From Sphaerochaeta sp. (GTDB lineage Bacteria; Spirochaetota; Spirochaetia; Sphaerochaetales; Sphaerochaetaceae): DNA of 9,528 nucleotides. The DNA is taken from contig DMOO01000080.1 in NCBI GenBank assembly GCA_003456855.1, positions 1 through 9,528 on the forward strand, in the 5' to 3' direction. The notes under the pieces are model-generated. The model searched no databases. It was not told the DNA's origin and worked only from the letters and a program-made list of their open reading frames with translations. Made by a program: the position numbers and the translations under genes. Positions 1 through 5,712 of the stretch are shown one piece after another. Position 1 is the stretch's first letter; each line of letters starts with the position of its first letter.

Positions 1-106
1 ATGCCTTTACGATGGCCTCCTTGCGGGCCGTTGAAAGCCCGATCGGGAAGCAGTCACGGGACACTGCTATTATTCCAAGCTTCACTACTGGAATGTTCAT
101 CAACAT
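1..106 (-). CDS. Sugar isomerase, L-fucose/L-arabinose isomerase-like (N-terminal fragment)
   Basis: Only the first 35 codons are in the window; the gene runs off the left edge. The visible protein begins MLMNIPVVKLGIIAVSRDC and continues with FPIGLS and a basic helix. The VKLGIIAVSRDCFP-type start is what I associate with proteins annotated as L-fucose isomerase or L-fucose/L-arabinose isomerase-like enzymes, which interconvert an aldose and a ketose in the cytoplasm. The start is well supported: AAGGTGG (112-118) lies 5 nt before ATG 106-104. A second in-frame ATG at 100-98 would have an 11-nt gap. The gene begins 19 nt after the stop of the AraC-family regulator, so the two are probably cotranscribed, which suggests a pentose or deoxyhexose regulon. 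Family recognition rests on a short segment and is from memory; a different sugar isomerase or an unrelated protein remains possible. Confidence 0.55.
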   Translation of the reverse strand, partial: MLMNIPVVKLGIIAVSRDCFPIGLSTARKEAIVKA

Positions 107-111
107 ATAAT

Positions 112-118
112 CCACCTT
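112..118 (-). promoter_or_regulatory. Ribosome binding site of the isomerase gene
   Basis: AAGGTGG on the minus strand, 5 nt before ATG 106-104. It lies in the 19-nt gap after the regulator's stop codon and is the main evidence that a separate gene starts here at the window edge. Confidence 0.6.
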
Positions 119-125
119 GTTTAAA

Positions 126-1070
126 TCAGCATGCCTTCTTTCTGGCTTCGCCAAGCTTATCCAGAAGCGCAATGCTCTCTTCTCTGTTGAAGAACCTCTC
201 CTCGGTTCTGAGACCGACGGAAAGAGAACTGTCCTTAACCTTGTTGACGTTTGAAGAGAGACTCTTTGAATACTCGTCCGGTGACTTGCCGCTCTTCTCA
301 AGGAAGGTCTTCACGAAGTACTTGTAATCAGAGAATCCACTCTCTTTATAGATCTCTGACATCTTCATGTTTCCCTTGGCAATCAAGGAGCAGGCATGGT
401 TGAAGCGGACTGTGTTCACATAATCCTGGAAACTCTGTCCGAGGTTGGCCTGGATGAAGTGTGACATGTAGCAGAGTGTCACACCCTCCTTCTCCGCGAA
501 CTCATAGAGCTTCACCTTGTGGGTGTAGTTCTCGTTCACAAAGTCGATCAGGCGCACAAGACGATCGTTCTTCTTGCTCCTTGAGGTGTTCTCCTCACTG
601 GACAGAGTGGACATCGGCATCTTTGACAAGATGGAATACATCAGCAGGGCGCATTTGCCCTTGCAGTAGACCTGGAACAGGTTGTCCTGCATGACGTACT
701 TCTTCATCATCTTGAACAGGCAGGTTCTGATCTTTATCAGATCCTCTGCGCAGATGTACTCATCCAGGTGGACACTGTTCGACATGGTCAGACTTGAGAT
801 TCCGAGGAATTCAGGTGACACCTGCAGACACATGAAGGTACAGCTCTCATCTATCTTCTTAAATTCATGTATAAGAGACGGAGAGAACAGCAGTATGTCC
901 CCTTCATTGGCGACAAAGGAATCCCCGTCGCAGATGATCATCATTGAATTCTCTATTATCCATATCAGTTCCCATTCTGAGTGCAGATGGGCCGAACGGT
1001 ACGCAACATTATTGAAAAATGCAGTCATACCATCGATCTTGCTGTATTGGACAATTTCGATTTCGCTCAT
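126..1070 (-). CDS. AraC-family transcriptional regulator
   Basis: A 314-residue cytoplasmic DNA-binding regulator. Residues about 20-90 look like the AraC cupin-type sensor domain (HLHSEWELIWI, then GDSFVANEGDILLFSP and a histidine). Residues about 171-270 form the double helix-turn-helix: the first helix pair is around KLYEFAEKEGVTLCYMSHFI, and the second ends in the family signature GFSDYKYFVKTFLEKSGKSP, close to the usual GFsdxsyFxrxFkkxxGxSPxxyR. The final Arg of that signature is replaced (PDEYSKS). About 44 residues follow the HTH domain (271-314), charged and of unknown role, longer than is typical. AAGGGAG (1077-1083) sits 6 nt before the ATG, which supports this start. Its neighbours are a GH3 glycosidase and an exported esterase upstream and a sugar isomerase downstream, so it probably responds to a hemicellulose sugar. 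The inducer cannot be read from sequence. Confidence 0.93.
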   Translation of the reverse strand: MSEIEIVQYSKIDGMTAFFNNVAYRSAHLHSEWELIWIIENSMMIICDGDSFVANEGDILLFSPSLIHEFKKIDESCTFMCLQVSPEFLGISSLTMSNSVHLDEYICAEDLIKIRTCLFKMMKKYVMQDNLFQVYCKGKCALLMYSILSKMPMSTLSSEENTSRSKKNDRLVRLIDFVNENYTHKVKLYEFAEKEGVTLCYMSHFIQANLGQSFQDYVNTVRFNHACSLIAKGNMKMSEIYKESGFSDYKYFVKTFLEKSGKSPDEYSKSLSSNVNKVKDSSLSVGLRTEERFFNREESIALLDKLGEARKKAC

Positions 1071-1111
1071 TCATAACTCCCTTAATTTTTCAACAATCTC
1101 AGTGTAAAATC

Positions 1112-1127
1112 GCTTTTTCAAAAAAGC
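1112..1127 (-). other. Small hairpin in the regulator leader
   Basis: GCTTTTT (1112-1118) and AAAAAGC (1121-1127) are inverted arms separated by 2 nt, so the transcript can fold a weak AT-rich hairpin about 40 nt before the regulator's ATG. On the plus strand it is followed by a T run (1132-1139), but no plus-strand gene exists to need a terminator. Function unknown. Confidence 0.3.
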
Positions 1128-1140
1128 AACCTTTTTTTTA

Positions 1141-1181
1141 ATAAGTTCTTATATTGCAAAAAAAAGCGGCAAAATTGTCAT
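1141..1181 (-). promoter_or_regulatory. Candidate promoter of the AraC-family regulator with overlapping palindrome
   Basis: On the minus strand ATGACA (1181-1176) is followed after 17 bp by TGCAAT (1158-1153): 5/6 and 4/6 matches to the sigma-70 consensus. The start would fall near 1146, leaving a leader of about 76 nt. A 5-bp-arm palindrome, ATAAG-TT-CTTAT (1141-1152), covers that predicted start and could be an autoregulatory operator. The region is AT-rich, so chance matches are easy; this is a candidate only. Confidence 0.35.
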
Positions 1182-1227
1182 ACGAAAAACCTAAAGAAAG
1201 TCACATTTACAGCATCGATAATTTCGT

Positions 1228-1261
1228 CAAAAAAAAGACCCGAAATATTGCTTTTCGGGCC
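1228..1261 (-). terminator. Rho-independent terminator after the GH3 gene
   Basis: On the minus strand a 7-bp stem, CCCGAAA (1259-1253) with TTTCGGG (1245-1239) and a 7-nt loop, is followed two bases later by eight T (1236-1229). It lies about 97 nt after the GH3 stop and before the regulator's proposed promoter, so it separates the two transcription units. Confidence 0.85.
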
Positions 1262-1298
1262 AGTTTGTACATTTTTTTAACAAACTAAGTGTGTATAT

Positions 1299-1327
1299 TC
1301 ATTAAATTTACAAAACAAAATTGTCAA
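1299..1327 (-). promoter_or_regulatory. Possible second promoter upstream of the GH3 terminator
   Basis: A perfect TTGACA (1327-1322) is followed after 17 bp by TAATGA (1304-1299). It lies between the GH3 stop and the terminator at 1228-1261, so a transcript starting here would meet that hairpin within about 50 nt. It overlaps a TCAAG-T-CTTGA inverted repeat (1325-1335). Either it is a chance match in AT-rich DNA or it is an attenuated upstream start for the regulator. Confidence 0.25.
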
Positions 1328-1356
1328 GTCTTGAACAAACTAAAATTTTAGTTTTC

Positions 1357-3411
1357 TCAGAGAAAGAAAGTATTTGTTCCGGTCAATTTACATGACAACT
1401 TATCCGGCTGACATGTCCCCACGAAGAACTCGGTCTTTCCTCCGGAGACAGACTCTCCATGGTCATCGATGACCAGAAGATCGTTCTCCTTCAGCTGGAT
1501 CTCGACCTCTTTTGCCTGCCCCTTCTCAAGAGAGACTCTCTTGAATCCGACAAGTCTAGGCCTTGCTGAAGAGTTCTTTGCATAGACCTGGACGACATCC
1601 TCAGTGTCGAAGTCACCTGTGTTTCTGACCCTGGCGGATATAGTCATCCCTTCCCTTGAAGCCGACTCCACCTCGACCTTTGAATAAGTAAGTCCATAGC
1701 CGAACGGATAGAGTGGCTCGCCCTCGAAGAACCTGTAGGTCCTGCCATTCATGCTGTAGTCAGTGAAATCAGGCATCAGGGACAGATCGCTCTGGTGGTA
1801 GAAGGTGACAGGGAGCTTTCCGGAAGGGCTGACATTTCCGAACAGGATGTCAGCAATTGCCTTGCCGCCCATGACGCCAGGATACCAGCCCAGAAGGATG
1901 GCATCAGCCTTGTCATTGGCTGAACCAAGGTCTATCGATGAACCTGCCAGCAGGACTATGACTGTAGGCTTTCCGACCTCAATGACCCTGTCCATCAGAA
2001 TCCTCTGGCTCTCAGGAAGCAGAAGGTCGTTCTTGTCACCGCTCTTGTAGCTGTTTCCCTCGTCTCCTTCCTCACCCTCGAGGTTCTCGTTCAGGCCTAC
2101 AACCAGGATCACGGCATCGCTTGGCTTAGCCATTGCAACGGCCTCCGAGATCCTGTCATTGGCCTGGGCAAGGTTCTCAACCCTGTCCCTTGATATGTCG
2201 CAGCCCTCTGAGAACAGGACGCGTGCCTTGCCCTCCAGCTCTCTCTGTATGCCCTGCAGGACCGTCACATGGCGCGATGATGTTCCATGGTAGTTGCCGA
2301 CCAAGGCCAGTCTGCTGTCTGCATTGGGTCCTATGACCGAAACAGTGCCTATTTTCGATGAATCCAGTGGAAGCAGGCCATTGTTCTTGAGAAGCACGCA
2401 GGATTCACGTGCAGCCCTCTCCGCAACGGCCAGATGCTCAGGAGACTCCACCACTGTTATCGGGATGTCGTCATATTCGCTCCTGTCCATGATTCCAAGC
2501 ATGTATCTTGTGGTGAAGAGCCTCTCCGCGCTCTCTCGGATTTTCTCCTCCGGGATCATGCCCTTCTCATAGGCCTTCATTACATATTGATAGGTGCAGC
2601 CGCAGTTGAGGTCACAGCCCATGTTAAGCGCAAGCGAGGTGCTCTCCTCGGGGCAGGTGGTGACCTTGTGGTGCTCATGGAAGTCCCTTACAGCCCAGCA
2701 GTCGGATACGAAGTGACCTTCAAAGCCCCATTTGCCCCTGAGAATGCCCATGAGCTTCCTGCTTGCACAGCATGGTTCATCGTCCGTTCTGTTGTATGCG
2801 CCCATCACAGACTCCACACCAGCGTCCACCAGGGCCTTGAATGCAGGGAGATAGGTCTCGTTGAGGTCCTTCTCGGAAACAACGGCATTGAAGCTGTGTC
2901 TCAGGTTCTCAGGCCCGCTGTGGACGGCGAAGTGCTTTGCGCAGGCTGCAGCCTTCATCACAGGGCCATCACCCTGAAGTCCCTTGACGAACTGCACCCC
3001 AAGTCTGGAGGTGAGAACAGGGTCCTCTCCAAGGGTCTCGTGTCCACGCCCCCATCTGGGATCCCTGAAAATGTTGATGTTCGGGGACCAGAAAGTCAGT
3101 CCCTTATATATATCCCTGTCGCCTGAGGCAACGGCTGCATTGTACTTCGCCCTGCCTTCGGTGGCACAGACCTCGGCCTCTTGTCTCACCAGGTCCTCAT
3201 CGAAGGTCGCAGCCATGCCTATGGCCTGCGGGAACACAGTGGCCGTGCCCGCCCTGGCAACGCCATGGAGGGTCTCATTCCACCAATTGTATGCAGGAAT
3301 GCTAAGTCTCTCTATTGCTGGAGCATTGAAGATGAGCTGACTTGCAGCCTCGGCCACAGTCATCTTTGATACTAGTTCGTGGGCCTTTGCCCTGGCTGTC
3401 TCTCTGTTCAT
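1357..3411 (-). CDS. Glycoside hydrolase family 3, beta-xylosidase type (possibly alpha-L-arabinofuranosidase)
   Basis: A 684-residue retaining glycosidase without a signal peptide, so probably cytoplasmic and acting on imported oligosaccharides. Numbering from the proposed start, the N-terminal GH3 barrel (about 10-306) carries AYNWWNETLHGVAR (41-53), RWGRGHETLGEDP (119-131), the KH pair (159-160) and SDCWA with nucleophile Asp237. The second domain (about 336-573) includes an acidic stretch, EGEE (445-448), where the family places its acid/base. A fibronectin-III-like domain ends the protein (about 576-651). The NWWNE and RWGRG.ET motifs fit beta-xylosidases rather than classical beta-glucosidases. 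I chose ATG 3411-3409, which gives the usual MNRETARAKAHELVSKMT start with AGAGGG 3 nt upstream. The frame stays open to an ATG at 3528, but that ATG lies in the terminator hairpin of the preceding gene. Substrate (xylose, arabinose or glucose) is inferred from context. Confidence 0.92.
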   Translation of the reverse strand: MNRETARAKAHELVSKMTVAEAASQLIFNAPAIERLSIPAYNWWNETLHGVARAGTATVFPQAIGMAATFDEDLVRQEAEVCATEGRAKYNAAVASGDRDIYKGLTFWSPNINIFRDPRWGRGHETLGEDPVLTSRLGVQFVKGLQGDGPVMKAAACAKHFAVHSGPENLRHSFNAVVSEKDLNETYLPAFKALVDAGVESVMGAYNRTDDEPCCASRKLMGILRGKWGFEGHFVSDCWAVRDFHEHHKVTTCPEESTSLALNMGCDLNCGCTYQYVMKAYEKGMIPEEKIRESAERLFTTRYMLGIMDRSEYDDIPITVVESPEHLAVAERAARESCVLLKNNGLLPLDSSKIGTVSVIGPNADSRLALVGNYHGTSSRHVTVLQGIQRELEGKARVLFSEGCDISRDRVENLAQANDRISEAVAMAKPSDAVILVVGLNENLEGEEGDEGNSYKSGDKNDLLLPESQRILMDRVIEVGKPTVIVLLAGSSIDLGSANDKADAILLGWYPGVMGGKAIADILFGNVSPSGKLPVTFYHQSDLSLMPDFTDYSMNGRTYRFFEGEPLYPFGYGLTYSKVEVESASREGMTISARVRNTGDFDTEDVVQVYAKNSSARPRLVGFKRVSLEKGQAKEVEIQLKENDLLVIDDHGESVSGGKTEFFVGTCQPDKLSCKLTGTNTFFL

Positions 3412-3455
3412 AAACCCTCTCGGGGCCAGTTTAAGGCACTGGAGCATGGCACGCA

Positions 3456-3505
3456 AGTATAGTTTGCCAAGCTTGTCCTGGGCATTGGACAATCTTGACA
3501 TCAAG
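3456..3505 (-). promoter_or_regulatory. Candidate GH3 promoter region with small inverted repeat
   Basis: Between the upstream terminator and the GH3 start, the minus strand has TATACT (3461-3456), a fair -10 element, with only a weak -35 (TGCCCA, 3484-3479) at 17 bp. Ten bases further upstream is an inverted repeat, CTTGA-CA-TCAAG (3494-3505), placed where an activator could bind. A promoter is expected here because the preceding gene ends in a strong terminator; the exact elements are uncertain. Confidence 0.3.
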
Positions 3506-3543
3506 AAAAAGGAAAGGGGCCATCGCATTTCTGCGACGACCCC
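3501..3543 (-). terminator. Strong rho-independent terminator after the esterase gene
   Basis: The minus-strand RNA folds into an uninterrupted 12-bp stem (3543-3532 with 3527-3516), including two G-U wobbles, closed by a GAAA tetraloop (3531-3528). It is followed by the U-rich run UUUCCUUUUUCUU (3515-3503). It begins about 26 nt after the esterase stop. It separates the esterase and GH3 transcription units and contains the spurious ATG at 3528-3526. Confidence 0.88.
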
Positions 3544-3569
3544 AACCTATTAAATCACTGGAGTTCAAA

Positions 3570-5447
3570 TCAATACAGGCTGAGAAGTCCATTCTCAACG
3601 AAGTGGTCGCTGTGGACCTTCATTGACTTCGGCATTCCAACCATGTAGAAAGCGCTGTTGTGACCACCATCTCTCATCTCCCAAGTGACATCTGCACCGA
3701 TTGACTGGAGATACTCGGCAGCTGTTACAGTGTTCTGTGGGTTGACCATCTGGTCCTGCCATCCGCAATCAAGATAGAAATCAAGGGTTGCGAGTGTTGC
3801 AGCATCGATTGTCCCCATGTAGTCAGCTACGTTTGGAACAGCTCCCATGTGAGAAGCGAATGATGTGTAGATCTCTGGATGTGCGAGACCGACCTTGAAG
3901 ACTCCGCCACCACCCATTGAGATACCGCTGATACCTCTGAATCTCTTGTCAGCGATTGCTCTGTAGTTCTGCTCGACCTCTTTGAGGATGTCCTTGTAGA
4001 TGAAGCTTGCCCATGGTCCGTTGCTGTCGTTTGGTCCGCCCTCTGTGTCTGCGTAACCGGAGCTCTTTCCAGCGTTAGGCATGACGACGATCATCTCAAC
4101 GATGTCACCGGCCTCGATCCACTCGTTCATCCTTGCCTCGATGTGGTCAACGTTGATGAATGAATCACCGGTGCTGTTGATTCCATGGAGGAGATAGACG
4201 ACAGGATAGGTCTTCTCTGGGCTTGTGTAGTATGAAGGTGGAAGATACACACCATACTTCTGTGTGGTGTTGTTCATGCCTGTCAGTGTTGAGGTGTAGG
4301 AGACGATGTAGCAGTGGCTCCAGTTACCTCTCTCCTTGACTGCATCTCCATCCTTTGTCAGATACTCGACGAACTCGGCATTGTTGAAGAGGACAACGCT
4401 CTCTCCGTCCTTTGTGCCTGTGATTGTTCTGCTTGCATAGTAGACATCACAGTCGTTGTATCTGTAGAAGCCGCCGTTTGCATCTGCAACGTCGATTGAA
4501 TCATACTTTGCGAACCAGTCAAGAACCTGGAGGAGCTTCTCCTGCTTGTCGACTTCGTTCTCGTTGTAGTTGTCGAACAGAGTTGCCTTGTAGGCCTCGA
4601 TGTCCTTTGACTCGAGAGCTGCGACCTGCTTTGCGACAAAGGCCTCGTAAGCTGCAGTTGAGTTCAGAGCATCGGTTGGAAGACCCTTGAGGTAGCTGAC
4701 AGCCTCTCTTGTGGAGACCAGAGCCATTGTCCTGTCGTAGAATCCGCCGAATGAATTGTTGTTGTAGATTCTGATGCAGAGCTCGTTCTCGCCCTCGTGA
4801 AGAACTGAGGAGTCGATCTTATACTCTCTTATGACCTCCCAGTAGGACTTCTCGAACTGGAAATCACCCTTCATGTTGAATCCACCAACCTCTGGGACGT
4901 CAGACATGGCTGCCTTTGAACCATCAGCCTTCTTGAAGCCGCTTGCTGCGACCGGCTGGCCGTTGATGTAGACGATGTCGACGTCATCGATGACACCGAG
5001 CATCAGTGTCACTGTATCATTGACGAGGAATCCCTCTGGGACTGTGATGGTCTTGCAGAACCAAGCCTCTGACCAGTTCGGGAAGAGCTCATAATCCTGG
5101 AGCTCGCCTGCGAATCTGGTGTAACCGGCCTGAGTGTCTCTGTACATCTGAAGCAGTCCACCTGTGGAATAGTCAGCTGCTGGTCCGGAAACTGTCTCCC
5201 ATGTCGAGTAGACGGCTGCTGAAGGAACCTTTGCTGCCTCCAAATCCTCCCAAAGGACATTACACATGCCATATGGAAGATACTGGTACATCTGGTCATA
5301 CTTTCTGTAGACCTTGAAATTCCAATCGCCCTGAAGATCAATGTACTGGTCATCATAGCTCTTTGTGACCTGCTCTGAGATGGCCTCAGCAAAGACACAG
5401 GAACAAGCCAGTGCAACCAAAAGAACAAACACAACAATTCTTCTCAT
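3570..5447 (-). CDS. Exported multidomain esterase (CE1/esterase-D-like, feruloyl or acetyl esterase candidate)
   Basis: A 625-residue exported serine esterase. Residues 1-20 are a signal peptide; cleavage after VFA (20) is likely, but Cys15 and Cys17 leave a relaxed spirochaetal lipobox possible. Residues about 35-245 resemble the beta-sandwich of GH2 sugar-binding domains (DLQGDWNFKV, AWFCKTITVP, VDIVYINGQPV, ENELCIRIYNNN). Residues about 260-390 look like an NTF2/SnoaL-type alpha+beta domain; this is tentative. From about 396 comes an alpha/beta-hydrolase: YGVYLPPSYY, PVVYLLHG, and nucleophile Ser510 in GISMG. Asp565 (DCGWQD) and His596 (GGHNSAF) complete the triad. This resembles the feruloyl-esterase/esterase-D branch, which removes acyl groups from plant xylan. 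AAGGAGG (5454-5460) sits 6 nt from the ATG. The gene is a single unit with its own promoter region and terminator. Substrate is inferred from the neighbouring GH3 and isomerase genes. Confidence 0.88.
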   Translation of the reverse strand: MRRIVVFVLLVALACSCVFAEAISEQVTKSYDDQYIDLQGDWNFKVYRKYDQMYQYLPYGMCNVLWEDLEAAKVPSAAVYSTWETVSGPAADYSTGGLLQMYRDTQAGYTRFAGELQDYELFPNWSEAWFCKTITVPEGFLVNDTVTLMLGVIDDVDIVYINGQPVAASGFKKADGSKAAMSDVPEVGGFNMKGDFQFEKSYWEVIREYKIDSSVLHEGENELCIRIYNNNSFGGFYDRTMALVSTREAVSYLKGLPTDALNSTAAYEAFVAKQVAALESKDIEAYKATLFDNYNENEVDKQEKLLQVLDWFAKYDSIDVADANGGFYRYNDCDVYYASRTITGTKDGESVVLFNNAEFVEYLTKDGDAVKERGNWSHCYIVSYTSTLTGMNNTTQKYGVYLPPSYYTSPEKTYPVVYLLHGINSTGDSFINVDHIEARMNEWIEAGDIVEMIVVMPNAGKSSGYADTEGGPNDSNGPWASFIYKDILKEVEQNYRAIADKRFRGISGISMGGGGVFKVGLAHPEIYTSFASHMGAVPNVADYMGTIDAATLATLDFYLDCGWQDQMVNPQNTVTAAEYLQSIGADVTWEMRDGGHNSAFYMVGMPKSMKVHSDHFVENGLLSLY

Positions 5448-5453
5448 TTGAAT

Positions 5454-5460
5454 CCTCCTT
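5454..5460 (-). promoter_or_regulatory. Ribosome binding site of the esterase gene
   Basis: AAGGAGG on the minus strand with 6-nt spacing to ATG 5447-5445. It is a full consensus, the strongest in the window, and suggests high translation of the exported enzyme. Confidence 0.85.
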
Positions 5461-5471
5461 TTTGTTTGCCT

Positions 5472-5510
5472 CTATATATCAATGCAAGCATGCAAAACCG
5501 CAATTGTCAA
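5472..5510 (-). promoter_or_regulatory. Candidate promoter of the esterase gene
   Basis: A perfect -35 hexamer TTGACA (5510-5505) faces the gene. At 17 bp the -10 would be a weak TTGCAT (5487-5482). A better-looking TGATATATA (5481-5473), an extended -10 form, lies about 26 bp downstream, too far for the same -35. One of the two is probably used, with transcription starting 20-35 nt before the ATG. Confidence 0.4.
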
Positions 5511-5514
5511 ACGA

Positions 5515-5531
5515 TTTCTTTCAGAAAGAAA
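5515..5531. promoter_or_regulatory. Palindromic operator candidate upstream of the esterase promoter
   Basis: TTTCTTTC (5515-5522), one central A, then GAAAGAAA (5524-5531): a perfect 8-bp-arm inverted repeat. It ends 5 bp upstream of the TTGACA element (5505-5510), a position typical of an activator or of a repressor overlapping polymerase. The regulator is not known; the AraC-family protein is one candidate, although that family usually binds direct repeats. Confidence 0.4.
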
Positions 5532-5640
5532 ATAATTACATTAAAATTTCTACTTTTTTGCAAAATTTTTCTAAAAAATCTCCTAAATCTCTTTGCTTCA
5601 TCAGTTTACTAAAACAATAGAATCACACACAAATCAATAC

Positions 5641-5708
5641 TGGAAGGATTTTTTCTTCTTGTTTTTCAGTACTATCAGGATACACCGATGAAGAAGAAGT
5701 TCTTCCAC
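5641..5708. repeat. Interrupted inverted repeat after the lipase gene
   Basis: TGGAAG (5641-5646) and CTTCTT (5655-5660) pair with AAGAAG (5691-5696) and CTTCCA (5703-5708), giving two 6-bp helices separated by an internal loop, with a 30-nt apical loop. It begins 5 nt after the lipase stop. There is no U run after it in the minus direction, so it is not a standard terminator, though it could protect the transcript end. The rest of the gap (5532-5640) is AT-rich and I see no gene in it. Confidence 0.4.
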
Positions 5709-5712
5709 GCTC

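Noticed and set aside
1..327. Plus-strand open frame at the left edge
   Set aside because: It runs antisense to the isomerase start and the AraC-family C-terminus, both of which make sense on the minus strand.
682..1107. Plus-strand open frame of 141 codons
   Set aside because: Antisense to the AraC-family sensor domain, with no motif or start signal.
1112..1139. Plus-strand terminator (hairpin plus T run)
   Set aside because: The stem is almost all A-T and weak, the T run is offset, and no plus-strand gene ends nearby.
2434..3126. Plus-strand open frame of about 230 codons
   Set aside because: Antisense to the GH3 catalytic domain, with no ribosome binding site or domain; the GH3 motifs in the minus frame are unambiguous.
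5411..5620. Possible small plus-strand gene across the esterase promoter region
   Set aside because: The translation is low-complexity Phe/Lys/Ser from AT-rich DNA, begins inside the esterase signal peptide, and overlaps the promoter elements.
5641..5708. Rho-independent terminator for the lipase operon
   Set aside because: The paired arms are interrupted and no U tract follows on the minus strand, so I list it only as an inverted repeat.
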